From positions 139,646,491 through 139,710,490 of the forward strand of contig NC_062213.1 in assembly GCF_902686445.1 (NCBI RefSeq): 64,000 nt of DNA, read 5' to 3'. The position numbers were made by a program, and so were the translations under genes. This DNA is from Sciurus carolinensis. Taxonomy: Eukaryota; Chordata; Mammalia; Rodentia; Sciuridae. Of this stretch, positions 1 to 11,734 are shown piece after piece. The notes beneath the pieces were generated by a model. That model was not told the origin of the DNA. It saw nothing but the letters and a program-made list of their open reading frames with translations, and ran no database searches. Positions within the stretch are counted from its first letter, which is position 1. The number at the start of each line of letters is the position of its first letter.

Positions 1-11
1 AATAAGAAAGG

Positions 12-451
12 GATTATGGTTTAGACATGTGTCCCCCAACACTCATGTGTGAGACAATGCAAGAGAGTTCAGAGGTGAAAGAATTGGTTATGAGAGCCTT
101 AATCTGGTCAGTGTGTTAATCCACTCAAATAGATCAACAGGGTGGTAACCACAGGCAGGTAGGGTGTGGCTGGAGGAGGTGGGTCTCTGGGGGCATACCT
201 TTGGAGCTTATATTTTGTTCATAGTGAAAGAAGCAGTCTCTCTCTGCTTCCTGGTACCATGTCTTGAGCTACTTTCCTTCACCACACTCTTCCACCCTGA
301 TGTCCTGCCTTACTCAGGCACAGAGCAATGGGGCCAGCTATCTATGGACTGAGACCTCTGAAACTGTGAGTTCCCAAATAAACTTTTCCTTCTCTAAAAT
401 TGTTCTGGTCAAGTTTTTTGATCACAGCAGCAAAATAAGCTGATAAAAATA
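12..451 (+). mobile_element. Solo MaLR-type LTR
   Basis: The stretch follows the MaLR LTR plan shared with the copies at 8251 and 15744. It opens with a degraded TGTTATGGTTT-like start, has the region corresponding to GGTAACTG and GGTGTGGCTGGAGGAGGTGGG in the middle, and an AATAAA-type signal near 377. It ends in a CTGATAAAAATA-like edge. No internal MaLR sequence follows, so it is a solo LTR. Target duplications are not clear. MaLR LTRs are non-coding; the short open frame in it is chance. Confidence 0.75.
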
Positions 452-569
452 GGAAGTCTTAGACTGCATTGCCATTTCTAGAAAGATTCAGCAAAGTCAG
501 GGAGTAGTTCTGGAGCCAAAATTGTCTTTCAGAGGAGTCTCCATCTTGCTGGATGGGTTGTTACAGTAC
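452..569. other. Unique sequence, nothing recognised
   Basis: Short spacer between the first LTR and the next nested repeat block. No coding or RNA signal is seen. Confidence 0.6.
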
Positions 570-752
570 ACATATTAGTTAAGGCACTCCAGAGAAAGAA
601 TCAATAAAATCTGATATATATATACACAGAGAGAGCCATGTGCATATATATCTATAATATATGTAGCAATTCAAACTTCCTGTGAATATGAACATATTTA
701 CATACACATTTTCTATTATTTATGTACATAAACTCATATATATGTATATACG

Positions 753-1167
753 CAGTCACCTACCACATAAGGACATATCAGTCCAAGGGACCTCATACAA
801 TGAGGGTCCCATAAGATTAAATGACCAAGCCAGGCACAGTGGTGGTCACATCTGTATTCCCAGTGACTCTGGAGGCTGAGGTAGGAAGATCCCAAGTTCA
901 AAGCCAGCCTTAGCAACCAGAGAGGTGCTAAGTGAGACCCTGTCTCTAAATATAATACAAAATAGGGCTGGGGATGTGACTCAGTGGCCAAGGGCCCCTG
1001 GGTTCAATTCCCAGTACCAAAAAAATAAATAAAATAAAATAAAGGTTTAAATCACCTAATGGCATCATAGTCATCTTACAGTGTAAGTATACACTGTAAG
1101 GTTCACATAATAATTAAACTGGCTAATGATTCATTTCTCAGAATGTCACCCCATTGTTAAATAACTG
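753..1167 (+). mobile_element. DNA-transposon remnant with inverted ends
   Basis: The left arm (753-826) holds CAGTCACC and GGTCCCATAAGATTA. The right arm (1047-1167) begins in CACCTAATGGCATCATAGTC and ends in the inverted form of a CAGTTATTTAACAATGGGG start. These match the two halves of a widespread short mammalian DNA transposon; I recall the consensus but not its family name. The element is about 195 bp once the SINE at 827-1046 is removed. No transposase frame is present. Confidence 0.5.
827..1046 (+). mobile_element. Composite B1/ID SINE (B1-dID type)
   Basis: The 5' half is 7SL/B1-like (GCCAGGCACAGTGGTGG, GGAGGCTGAGG, AGACCCTGTCTC). The 3' half is ID-like (GGGCTGGGGATGTGACTCAG with a GGTTCAATTCCC B-box) and ends in an A-rich tail of AAATA repeats. 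It is flanked by TTAAATGACC (817-826) and TTAAATCACC (1047-1056), a likely 10-bp target duplication with one mismatch. This composite structure is the main support for a squirrel-lineage host. Confidence 0.85.
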
Positions 1168-1182
1168 AAGAGAGAGAGACAT

Positions 1183-1240
<58 letters not shown>
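1168..1240. repeat. (GA)n microsatellite with a short CA stretch
   Basis: About 70 bp of AG dinucleotides, broken once by ACATACACACAC. It lies inside the split LTR-like repeat and is probably an expansion of that repeat's own AG-rich tract. Confidence 0.95.
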
Positions 1241-1244
<4 letters not shown>

Positions 1245-1545
1245 TTAAGGAACTGGCTCATGTGCTTGTGGAGGCTGACGACTCCTAAATCCGCAGGACA
1301 AGCTGGAGAGCCAGAGAAGAGCTGCAGTTTGGATCTAAAGCCTGCCAGCTGGAAAAATTTCCTCTTCTACAGGGAGTTCAGGCATTTTCTATTAACATTT
1401 ACAACTGATTAGATGAGACCCACCCACATTAGAGAGGGTATTGCCCAAATCTAGCAATTTAAATGTTACTTTAATATTAAAAATATACTCACAGAAACAT
1501 CAAGAAGAATATTTAACCAAATACCTGTTTAATTGTCACATAAAA

Positions 1546-4160
1546 TGGCCCAACACAGTACAGCTCTTATACGTAGTGTGGCGGGCAGAAAGAGAGGCTT
1601 TGGCATGAACCAGTGGTAGGCAGATCGCTATAGCAGATGTGAGCAGCATCACACTCTAGAGCAGTGATCCAGGCAGCTCCAGAAGGGCTACATGGAGTTT
1701 AGCCATACCCAGTGGACAAAATATAGGGCTGGACAAAATTAATGGGCAAGTGCATGGGACCAGAAGAACTATAAGACGAGAGTTAGGCAGACAGATATGA
1801 AGAGGACAAAGGACTGGAACAGAAAGCAGAGCAGAAAATCAAGAAATGGCAGTGCTAGAAAAGGAAAAAACAGAAACAAAACAGTATAGGAGAGGCAGCA
1901 TGCTAATTTTTTCATATGCATAGTTTCATCTTCTCTCCAAAACCCAGTTAAGCATAAATTAATATTTGTGTGGTAAAAGGAAGAGACTAAGGTTCAGGGA
2001 GACTAACTAAATTGGTAAAGAAGCTAGATTAGACTTTGTCTTCCTTCCATCTCTTTCTGCTCTAGGTGTGTATTCATGTCCGTCTGGGGGCCAAGAGACT
2101 TTGCTGTTGAGTGAAGAAACCGGCATGAGGCAGCAGAAGAAAGACATCTTTGGTACAAAGCAAACCATCTGTGGCAGCCAAGTGGCATCTTACTGAATTT
2201 CCTACTATGGCAACTTGCAGTCCCCAGGGAAGTCCAGACTGAGGGCCCCAGGTGAAAGCAGCAAGGTAAGCAGATTTGGTCAGGGAAGCAGCAGGGAGGA
2301 GGGCAGGGATAAGGGCTGATTCCCGCACAGCTTTGTGAAATGGGAATGAACTATCGGAAACAGAAGGCGTTTTTCCTTTGAAAGTCTGTCACATTCACAA
2401 TGAGGGTGATGAAAGACTTTGCTTCCTTGCCTTTTAGGTGACTTCAATATGGCCAGACTTTGAAATATAATACTGTACTGAATTTTGTATTGAATGCGGT
2501 GGTGCAATATTGAACTATAAAAGAAGGGGCTGGAACAGTACTTTTCAAATACTTGCTGCTCAGAATCCCTTTGCCCTTTTCCACTTGCAGGTATGATCTT
2601 ATCTATTGATATTTTCTGTCTGAAAAGGCCCTCTGTCTATTCTATCAGGTTGCCCTATTTTTCATTGTGTAATAAGCTGTATTTTGAAAATGAATAGCCC
2701 CAAACAACTTGGATATATTGCTATTACTGTGCTGGTCTTTTGAAGACATTCTCCACTTGGCATTTGCACTTTAATCAGACTTCATGCTGCTCTGATAGCA
2801 GCCCTCCTCTCTTGCCAGACCCCACCACCACCAAGACACTGACTCCTTTGTACATCTCAATGACTCCTGTCATACTCGACACCAAGGGTGCCCCTCGTGA
2901 CATCTTGAGATGGTGAGGCACAGCTGGAGGCTTTCTTAAGACCTCACTCCAACAAGGCCACCGCTGCCCCTCTGCAGTAATCAACAGAAGCACTGCCGGG
3001 CCTCCCTTATTCTTCTCATTGTTCTGCCCGGCCCATCCTTCCCTCCATGCCCACTTGAAACCCTCATGCATCTCATAGGCAGGTTCTCATGGACACTGAT
3101 TCTAACATGAACATGGCCAGAAGGAGCTATTGGGAGGCACAAATCTGTTAAGAGCTATTTGTGTTCTGGGAGCATACTGAAGAGTCAGCCTACTCGTGTG
3201 AACACTGAGCACAGAGACTGGCATTTTTGCTGCACTTTGGAGGATTTCTAAATAAGATTTGTCCGGGGGCTGCATATTGTCAAATAGGTATGACTTTCAC
3301 CAGAAAGATAAAGTCCAATTTACAAAAGGAAAAAAAGGAATGATACTACGAGTTAAGTTGTCATATCAGCTGTGACTTTGAAGACAGGGAGGAAGCTCCT
3401 AGCACTCTTAGCACTCAAGCACAATGCTAGTCACACTGTGTGCTCAATCAATTGTGTTTAACAGAAAGGACTTTAAAAGCAGGAGAAATTGTGGTTCTTA
3501 AGCTTATTTGTGTATGATATATTATAGAGCTTTGAGTTAAGGAGAAAAAGTTAAGGACCCCGCCCTCTAGGAACATGTACATTTTCAAATTCTCACTAAA
3601 TTCCAAGAGTTCCTGTTAGCCACCTAATATGAAGGTGCTGCAACAGAATCACAATGGGTATTTTTGCACACCAGTTTTAAAAAACAAAAACAAACCAAAG
3701 CATTGAAGATCAGATCCAGGGTTATATTCTTTTGTGGCAAAGGCTGATGATCTGACATTTAGCAATAACCCCAACAGTTACCAGGACAAAGTTTCTTCAC
3801 TCCCTGCAAAATAGGGATGAGGCATTACTTTTTTCTGGTCTATACTGTTGTGGTTCTTAATGGGATCATTTATGTGACACAGTTATGGACTCTCTCCAGA
3901 CACCCTATCATCATTGTTTTTTGAGGGAATGTAAGCTGATAATTTTATGTCTGCTTAAAATGCTTTATGAACTTCTTTCTTTTCTTTCTTTCTCTCTTTC
4001 TTTCTTCCTAATTTTTTGTATTCCTATTTGGTGAAAAATGCTGTCAATGTATAGTGGTTGTTCTGTATGCTTGAGTCACTGTGAAAATATCTAGACTTTC
4101 CATTAACATCTACAAGTTGCTAGCAATGTGCTTGCCTTAGCTTGCCCATGCAAAGAGCTA
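1546..4160. other. Unique AT-rich DNA, no gene seen
   Basis: No recognised repeat, RNA gene or convincing exon over 2.6 kb. Positions 2790-3070 are more GC-rich than the surroundings, but no frame there looks like a protein family. A TTTC-rich tract lies at 3975-4010. Confidence 0.6.
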
Positions 4161-4164
4161 GGGG

Positions 4165-4370
4165 TCAGCGTTTAAAGGATTTGGATTCAAATACTTTCTT
4201 CCATGTGTTTGGGGAAGATGACACAACCTCTTTGTACAACTGTACTTTGTGCAAGTTTACATATTTGAAAACTGGAGATAACCTGGCAGGGTTATTTGAG
4301 AATTCGAGAGATGCTATACTTAAAAATAATACTTTGAAAATTGTAAAGCACTCTGCGGGAGATAGAGAAT
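4165..4370 (+). mobile_element. MIR SINE
   Basis: The MIR order is visible: a TTTGGATTCAAATA segment (degraded B box), GGGGAAGATGACACAACCTC, an ACTTTGTGCAAGT stretch and the ATTGTAAAGCACTC 3' region. It is strongly diverged, as expected for this old family. The 76-codon open frame here is incidental. Confidence 0.6.
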
Positions 4371-4845
4371 AGAGGTGTGATAGTGTCGGCTCTCTTGCTG
4401 CCTGGATACTATGAAACAGAAGTGAGCATTTATTATTTTGTCTGCCCAGCCCCTCTAATGAGCTCAGAATTGGTCTTCAGATTCCACTCTGTGCTCTCAT
4501 GTGAAGGAATGGGAACTCTTATACACCAGTCTCAGTGATTGGTTCTGGTTTGGGTCAATCAGAGACTTTTTCTAAAATTTTCAAATTAAAAATAATAGAA
4601 CACAAGATTTTCCTCTCAGACAACCAAGTTGGGTAACTGTAGCCCTAGTGAGCCTCAAGGGGCAAGCTGTTTTGAGAAGTTGAGGCCAACAGACAACAAA
4701 AAGCATAGAGTTACAAGGAAAAGGGAATCATCAAGTGAATCAGGTATCCCAAATGACTCAGGTCTCCCAAGCCTCAGAAGTCACCCACCCCCTGCTTTTT
4801 GTAGGCTTGATTGTTGTACTACAATTGCTGTATGCTTTAATTATG
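4371..4845. other. No recognised feature
   Basis: Unique sequence between a MIR and a SINE. No gene or RNA signal is seen. Confidence 0.55.
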
Positions 4846-5092
4846 TTTTTTTTTCTTTCTTTCTTTCTTTCTTTTTTCTTTTCTTTCTTTCTTCTCTCTT
4901 TCTTTTGGTACTAGGGATTGAAACCAGGGGCACTCAACCACTGAGCCACATTCTCAGCTCTTCTTATTTTTTTCATTTTGAGACAGGGTCTCGCTCAATT
5001 GCTTAGGACCTCACTAAATTGCTGAGGTTGTCTTTGAACTCAAAATCCTCCTGCGTTGCTGGGATTACAGGCATGCACCACTGTGCCCAGCT
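4846..5092 (-). mobile_element. Composite B1/ID SINE, minus strand, with (CTTT)n tail
   Basis: Read on the plus strand it runs from a T-rich (CTTT)n tail (4846-4906), through the inverted ID part (GGTACTAGGGATTGAAACC, CACTGAGCCACATT), to the inverted 7SL-like part (GAGACAGGGTCTCGC, GCTGGGATTACAGGCATGC). The tail has grown into a microsatellite. Same composite type as 827-1046. Confidence 0.85.
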
Positions 5093-7640
5093 AATTGTAT
5101 AATGTATTTCCGTTATTCCATTTGCAAACATTATTTTGAAGTGGGTATCTATCACTTGCACACACAATACCTGCTGACACTGGTCCTCCATGTGCCTCTG
5201 GAGAATCTACGGGAGTGTGTCCCTACCAAAGTGACGTCTATGCTCACCTAGGGAAAGAAATCTCTTAGTCTTCATTCTGGTCCTAGCCCGGTTGAATCCA
5301 CCTGTCAAGTTTTATGGCCCACAAATGAAATATAATCATCTCACTTGCCTAAAAAGCCAGGGAGATGCCTCTTTGCAATCTACAATGGCCTGTTCCTAAA
5401 CCGAGACGCAGCATGTGCGGGAAAACTCTGGGCTCCTTGTGAATTCACCTTGCTTCTTGCAGCCAGAATGTGTCTTTAAGAACCCCAGCTGAGGGAGACA
5501 TTGTGAATAGGGCAATTTGGGTTGATTGGAGAGCAGATAAGCATGAGGAGGAGACAACAGCAGGAAAGAAACGATTTTGAAGCAAGAGGAGATTGCTGCT
5601 GTTGGCTCTTTTAGCTCATGGAACCCAATAATAATTTTCCCCAAGTTTCATATTTCCTGCCAATTGAGTCCTATAATCACATGTGTAGAGAGGTCTGAAT
5701 TACTTTGCTTGTCAAAGGAGGAGTATTGTTTATAAGTGGAGAGCTAACATGCCACTTTGTCCGCAAGTCAAGTAGAGACAGTTATCTGAATAGAATAAGA
5801 GATTATCTCAAAATTTCCAGTCAATGCCAGGATAGTGTGGAATTTTTGATCATTCTAAAATGTGATCATAATATTTTGATTTAGGCCTCACAAGAATTAA
5901 TCCTGTCACACTTTTAAACTGCAACTCTAAGAAAGCAGTGTATTTCAATGAAAACCACCACTTTTTTAATTGCTTATATAAACTTATGTGTAGAACAAAT
6001 CATCTTCAAACTACAACAGACAAAGAGACTAAATAGACCTTTAATTGTCCCTAAAACCTGTGAACTCACTCAAGGTGCCACAAATAAAATACCTCATTTT
6101 TCTGCTCTGTATAGTAGAAAGCTTCCATGAGAATTTCTAATTGGCTTGCCTATCTTCTTTTTTCCTATTACTGTTATATTTGTGTTTTCTGTATTTGATA
6201 TCCCACAATTTTTCCATACTTTATAAGAAACCAGCTAGTCTAAGAGTTTTTGTTTGTATCTGTCTCTAGGAATTTTAAAAATTCCTTCAGTTTCCAGGAT
6301 CTCTTAGAAATTAAATAAATGTGTCGAAATGGTAACTAACAGCTTACTATTACCCTTATTATTTCTGGGTGCTACTGTATATATGTCTTGAATTAGTCTT
6401 TAAGATAATTATCTCTTTATATCACTTGTATGTGACATATATTTTTAATTCCTCTTATCCTCATTTAAAATAAAAATGTATATTTTAACATTTAGTTTTC
6501 AACTTCATTTTACAGAACACAATCTTCTTCTCCAGTTATTTCATTTACTGCTAATATTTATATGTAAACTTTTCTAAGTAACTGTATCCCACTAACAATA
6601 GATTTATAAATGTCAGAACAATGAACTCCTTATATGTCCTGTTTAATAGATTTTTATTTTTCTATTTCAATTTTCAGATCCACTCAATTTTTTTAGATAA
6701 TTAGATTTTAAGAATTGTCCTTCAGGTTTCAAGCTATATTGATCTAAATATGATTCACGATGTCAATTGGGTTTTTTAAAACCTATCAGCTTGTATTCGC
6801 ACATAATTCAAGGTGTGTGTAATTTCCTGGTCTTTTGCCCTTTTGCCCTGTATAATGTATAGTAAATCTGTAAGTACAGTAGCTTATGTCAGGGTGAATT
6901 ATTGAAGTAAAAGTTTAATATATGATCTGGGGAAAATACTACATTCTCACTGAAGGCAAATCATGAATCTCTTTGAGGGAATTCAAGTTGACTCCTTGGA
7001 TGCTTATATCAAGTATTTTTCTCAAGGCATGAAGTTATATATCTTTGTACTTGTACATACACTTAATTTTTCTGCTTATAAAAGTGTTACAGAGTATATT
7101 GAAGAAGACTCATTTTTCTGTAGAAACCTTAAATTTTGCTGGTGTGCAAATGTATGATCCAGTTAGTATAATGCTTTTGCTGGCTCATACATGATTTGCT
7201 TTGATGTTTTCCAAACATTTTCCCACAACATAATTTTATTACTTCAATGATACACAAGCACATTCCTAAGTTAAAACAAAAAGAAGCATGTGAAAGAAAA
7301 GAGGAAATTCTCTTTTAGTCACCCTTGTCTTTCCTACCCCCACAAATATACATATACAAGCACCCCACATACAACTGCCAAGTCCCACTTCCTTTTATAG
7401 ATATTATCATTTTTTGTGGTGTCATATGCTTCCTTCCAGAATATTTAAATATGCGTGTGTCACTAACTCCAAGTGTATTTGTTTGCTTTGTTTTGACATT
7501 CCATGAGTTTATACCCAGAAATATTTATGCTTTGCATTTGTTCTTTTCCTCTTTCGGAAATGTTCTTTCCCAAGATATCCACTAGGATTCTTCCATCACC
7601 TCCCTTAGAATTTATCCACACACTTACTGAATCCTATGTA
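5093..7640. other. Unique, very AT-rich DNA, no gene seen
   Basis: 2.5 kb without a repeat I can name. Positions 6150-6720 are extremely AT-rich and may be an ancient LINE too decayed to place. Open frames here are short and show no protein-like composition. Confidence 0.5.
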
Positions 7641-7850
7641 CAGATTTGTGCCCATCCCTCGTCCATGAGTTACTTGTCTTCATAGTTCTTATCATCTCAT
7701 AATTGACATATTCATACTTATATTTTTGTTATGTACCCACTAGAGTATAAGATCTAGCAAGACATTTTATGTAGTTTATTTACCAGTATGTTCTCAGCAC
7801 CTAAGAGTGCCCAACACAAGTAAATATTTGTTGTGTTAATGAATGCATAC
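7640..7850 (+). mobile_element. L2 LINE 3' end
   Basis: Holds the degraded L2 tail pattern: TAGAGTATAAGATC, then TCTCAGCACCTAAGAGTGCC, then TAAATATTTGTTG followed by a GAATGCA tail. Only the 3' part is visible. Confidence 0.5.
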
Positions 7851-7852
7851 TG

Positions 7853-8130
7853 TAGTGATTAAAAGTATGTACTTTGAGGCAATTTACCTGGATTTAGTCT
7901 CTGCTTCCACATCCACTGCTTGTGGATGTGGCAACTTGTTTAAACTCTTAGTTCTTTTTTATTTTTATTTTTTTGACTTCTCAAAATACTTTTTAGACTC
8001 TTTGTTCTTTAGTTACCTTTTCAGTTAAGTATACTAAAAATGCAATGCCTATCGTCTGGGTTATTTTAAGGATTAAACAGAGTTGATACATGTTAAGTAC
8101 ATAGGTCAATGTCAAACAGATAATCTTAAC
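7853..8130 (+). mobile_element. MIR SINE, interrupted by a T-rich insert
   Basis: Begins GTGATTAAAAGTATG, with a CTGGATTTAGTCTCTGC B-box region and GTGGCAACTTGTTTAAACTC. A T-rich stretch (about 7955-8020) interrupts it before TCAGTTAAGTATACTAAAAATG and AGGATTAAACAGAG. Old and diverged. Confidence 0.55.
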
Positions 8131-8250
8131 TAAATTTTTGACTAGTAAATGTAGTGGTAGCATTGTCAGTAGTAGTAATAGTATGAAATCAACTCCTTCA
8201 TTCAATAATGTCTTAGAAACATTTTATTCAATAATATCTTGGGAAGATAT

Positions 8251-8465
8251 TGTTATGGTTTAAATATGAAGTGTCCTTCAAACCCTCCTGTAGTAATGCA
8301 GGAGATGAATGATTGGATTATGTGAGTCGTAATCTAATCCATGAATTGATCCATTTAATGGGTTAATAAATTGAATGAATTAGTAGATGGAAACTATAAG
8401 AAGATGGGGCATGACTAGAGGAGGTGGGTGTTCCCTAGAAGGGTACAACTTACCTGTGATCTCTT

Positions 8466-8497
<32 letters not shown>

Positions 8498-8716
8498 CTT
8501 TTTGGCAGTCATGAACTGGGCAGACTTCCTCCACCTTACCCTTCTGCTTTAATTTTCTGCCTCACCTGAGGACCAGAGCTATGGAGTTATCTGATCATGA
8601 ACTGAAACTCTGAGACCATAAGCCTTTAACTACTATATTACAATAAATAAATTTATTCAACATTCTGCAGGTCTTCCCCTAAATTGTTCTTATCATGTAT
8701 TTGCTCTGACTAACAC
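8251..8716 (+). mobile_element. Solo MaLR-type LTR carrying a 52-bp insert
   Basis: Starts TGTTATGGTTTAAATATGAA and ends CTGACTAACACA. Flanks are GATAT (8246-8250) and GAAAT (8717-8721), a probable 5-bp target duplication with one change. A (TC)n run lies at 8466-8497. Compared with the LTR at 15744, the AATAAA region is replaced by 52 bp (8625-8676) that recur at 9805-9856. No internal region is attached. Confidence 0.8.
8466..8497. repeat. (TC)n microsatellite
   Basis: About 30 bp of CT dinucleotides inside the MaLR LTR, at the position where sibling LTRs have a short CTCTCTGCTTCC segment. Confidence 0.95.
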
Positions 8717-8759
8717 AGAAATGGACCTCGATTACAGAGTATACCATTAGATCAATTTA

Positions 8760-9625
8760 TTTTAATGCATAAAACCATTTCCATATTATTGGGCAAAAAG
8801 TTTTTCCCAACTTTTCTGTTACAGAGATGAAGTTATAATTGCAAATGAGCATTCTTGAATTCTTGCATTTGTGTACATGTTTATGTAATGCTAGTTACAT
8901 GTTTTCTGTGGATGTCCTGGTCATATTCATATGCTTTAATATGATTATTCTAGTATTTAATAATTACTGCTAAAAAGTTATAGCAATATATAGTCCTACC
9001 AAAATAGAATGTTTATTGATCTTTTCATAAATTTTGCTAATCTGAGAGTTGTCAATTAATATGTTTTAGTTTGCATTTTGTGAACATGTATCAATGTTGG
9101 CCAACTTCTATAACTTTTCTTAAACACTTGTGTTCTTGTACAACGATTTCTTTGCATGAGAATTTGAAAGATGCATACAATGAATGATGATTCTTTAGTA
9201 TGTTGTTATTTCTTCAGGACTCTTTCTAATTGCTCTTGCTTTACAGAATTTTGAAATTGTCTTTGGTTAAACTATCAAGCATTTCTTAATGACATAGATT
9301 TAAGAATTATAAAATCTATATTTTTCTATAAATATTGTAGTTGCTTTTGTTGACTAAATATGGAATCCAATTGTAGATAATGTGTATGTATATATGCATA
9401 AACAGATTTTACTATTTGAACTTAATTTTCCCTTAAAGGAATAGCCTAATTGTCCCAATATAATTTTTTAAAAATTATTTTGCTTCACACATTGTTGATA
9501 TGGTATCTTTTTCACATACAATATCGCAGATACACATATATCTTTTTCTAGACTCATGATTTTCATCAATGTCCTGGTGCCTCCATATGTATATCAGGTG
9601 GTGTTCTAATTATAATAGCATTATG
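8760..9625 (-). mobile_element. Possible ancient L1 ORF2 remnant
   Basis: Parts read like very diverged antisense L1 ORF2: TTTTAGTTTGCATTTTGTGA near 9064, and TTTTTCTAGACTCATG followed by TCAATGTCCTGG near 9545. Gaps between these points do not align by eye. A pol III or other origin cannot be excluded, and no frame survives. Confidence 0.3.
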
Positions 9626-9642
9626 TTTTTTTTTTTTTTTTT
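9626..9642. repeat. Poly(T) run
   Basis: Seventeen consecutive T at the right edge of the presumed ancient L1 piece. Confidence 0.9.
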
Positions 9643-9804
9643 ATTTTCACGAAACCCTATGAGTTGTTGTTTGTACTTTGAAGATTGTTATTTTATTAAG
9701 TTTAAATAAAGGCCATGAATTTTAAGTCAAAATTAGCTTCAAAATATTTAATATCAATTTTATTAATACTTCTTCATTGTTTCTAAAGTGATAATTCATG
9801 TTAA

Positions 9805-9856
9805 TTTAACAACTGTATTACAATAAATAAATTCATTCAGCATTGTGCAGGTCTTC
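9805..9856 (+). repeat. 52-bp sequence also present inside the LTR at 8625-8676
   Basis: TTTAAC to GTCTTC. About 47 of 52 bases match 8625-8676, in the same orientation 1180 bp away. See findings. Confidence 0.85.
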
Positions 9857-9879
9857 ATAAAGAACAAAATATCCACAGC

Positions 9880-9960
9880 CTTTTTCTCAACTTTGGCACC
9901 ACTGACATTTGGGTGACATCACAATTTTTTTGCCCTTGGTTGAGGACCATTGCTTTAGAT
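9880..9960 (+). mobile_element. Possible hAT-Charlie type remnant
   Basis: TTCTCAACTTTGGCACCACT followed by GACATTTGGGTGAC resembles the start of a common hAT-type non-autonomous element (GTTCTCAACCTTGGCACTATTG pattern). Only about 80 bp can be followed. Confidence 0.4.
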
Positions 9961-10401
9961 TGCTATTACTAAACAAGATAATACTTTTAAGTCTAATTCT
10001 AAAATACAGAACTTATTCAAGATCCATCAGAAAAGAATCATTTTCCAACTTATTACCTAAAAATACAATAAAATATGATTAAATAAAAAGTAAAAAAGAG
10101 AATATAATAAAATACCTATAGTACATTAGGATTCTAAAAATGTCTACAATATCTTTTTTCCCATGTGCTCCATTTTAATGTGATCATTTACTTCTTCAAC
10201 AAGATGTCTGGCTAATTTCTCTTTCTCTGAATCTGGACTTGTCCTGGGGATTACGTGTCTAATTGTATATGGCAGTCATAACATTTTAGAACTTTCAAGC
10301 CCAAATATTAAGAAGTTCTGATACTGCTGATTTTGGGAAGCTATAATGATGGAGAGATGAAGGGGAGATATGATGGGTAGAGGTCATTTAGAGGAGTAGT
10401 G
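9961..10401. other. No recognised feature
   Basis: AT-rich unique sequence with no gene, RNA or repeat signal that I can support. Confidence 0.55.
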
Positions 10402-10821
10402 TGTTAGTTAGCCTTGTGTTAATGTGACCAAAATATTTGACAAGAACAACGTAGAGGAGAGAATGTTTAGTTTGGCTCACTGTTTCAGTTCATTTCATGA
10501 TGGGATAATTCCATTGTCCTTGCTCCAAAGTTAGGGAGAACATCATGATGGAATGGTGTGGTGGAGGAAAGCTGATCCTTCAGGACAGCCAGGAAACATA
10601 GAGAGAAGGGGGAGAGGCTGTGGTAAAGATGAATCTTTCAGGGCCCATCTCTAATGAACCACTCCTCCTGCCATGCCCCACCTGCCCAGTTACCACACAG
10701 TCCTTTTAAAATAGGATGGAATGATTATATTATAGCTTTCACAATCTTATCATCTCACCATTGAACATTTCTGCATTAACCCATATGCTTTTGGATAGCA
10801 CCTCTTACCCAAACCATAACA
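10402..10821 (-). mobile_element. Solo MaLR-type LTR, minus strand
   Basis: On the plus strand it opens TGTTAGTTAGCC, contains TTTGGCTCACTGTTTCAG and ACATCATGATGGAATGG, and ends CCCAAACCATAACA, the reverse complement of the family's TGTTATGGTTTGG start. No internal sequence is attached and no clear target duplication is seen. Confidence 0.75.
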
Positions 10822-11231
10822 GGGAAAGAATCTCAGATAATCAGATATGAGTGAAAAAGCAATCTTGGGCATAATAGCCTCAATGGATATGAGACAGGCC
10901 ATTCCAATATAAACTTTGCCCAAATTAAAATGTCCTGTGCAACTAAATGATTGATATTATCTAATGCAACTGAACAATTGATAACAGAAACAAAAACCGT
11001 TGAAATGGAGTATTGCCATAACAATAGCCCAGATCATTTAGTATTGACTTTGGTATTGGTCTAAATGGTAAAGTTCTAAATAATCTTACATGGATTATTA
11101 ATTCAGGTTGAAAAGAAAGCAAGAAAATTGCTATTGGCAACTGTGAAAAAGGGAACCTGAGTTGAGTACCAGATGAACAATTAGAAGGAGTACTGCTTGC
11201 AACAGCATAGAAAAGAGAAAGGACATCTTTG
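10822..11231. other. No recognised feature
   Basis: Unique sequence between two LTRs. Short open frames on the minus strand have no recognisable family. Confidence 0.5.
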
Positions 11232-11706
11232 GTAGGTAGAAATATGGATTCCCTCCCAAATGTCCACATCCCAATTTCTGGAACTACTGATTGCATTACA
11301 ATATTTGACTAAAGGGATTTTGCAAGTCTTTAAGCCTATAGACACTGGGATGAGAAGATTAGCCTAGATTATCCAGGTGAACTCAATTGAATCACATGAA
11401 TATTTAAAATTAGAGAATATATCCCAATCAGTTTGGTAAATGAGTGTTATGACTATAGAAGAAGGGACAAATTGGAGTGATACTGCTGGCTTTGAATATG
11501 GAGGCAGGGATTTCATGAGTCAAAAATGTGGAAGACCTCTGCTAACCTCCAGGAAACAAAACAAAGCAAAACAAAGACTTCCAGCACCTTGAAATTAGTT
11601 TCACAAGAACTGTGTCTGACTTCTGATCCACAAAATTGTCAGATAACAAATTTATTGTTGAACTGCTAAGGCTGTGGTACTTTGTTATGGCAGCAATAGA
11701 GAATGG
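11232..11706 (+). mobile_element. MLT1-type LTR
   Basis: Follows the MLT1 order: GGTAGGTAGAAATATGG, AAGGGATTTTGCAAGT, TTATCCAGGTGAACTCAATTG, GCTGGCTTTGAATATGGAGG, and a 3' end of GGTACTTTGTTATGGCAGCA followed by ATAGAGAA. It is old and solo. Confidence 0.7.
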
Positions 11707-11734
11707 TTGCAAAGTGTTTAGTAAATATGGGGGA

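Larger units (their letters stand above)
570..1545 (+). mobile_element. Old LTR-like interspersed repeat, split by later insertions
   Basis: The left piece (about 570-750) begins with a TTAGTTAAGGCACTCCAGAG-type start followed by an AT and AG-rich tract. The right piece (about 1241-1545) carries GGAACTGGCTCATG, GATGAGACCCACCCACATTA and CACAGAAACATC segments. This order matches a common mammalian repeat whose family I do not name. The same repeat type occurs at 14996-15620. The middle is occupied by a DNA-transposon remnant that itself holds a SINE. Confidence 0.55.
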
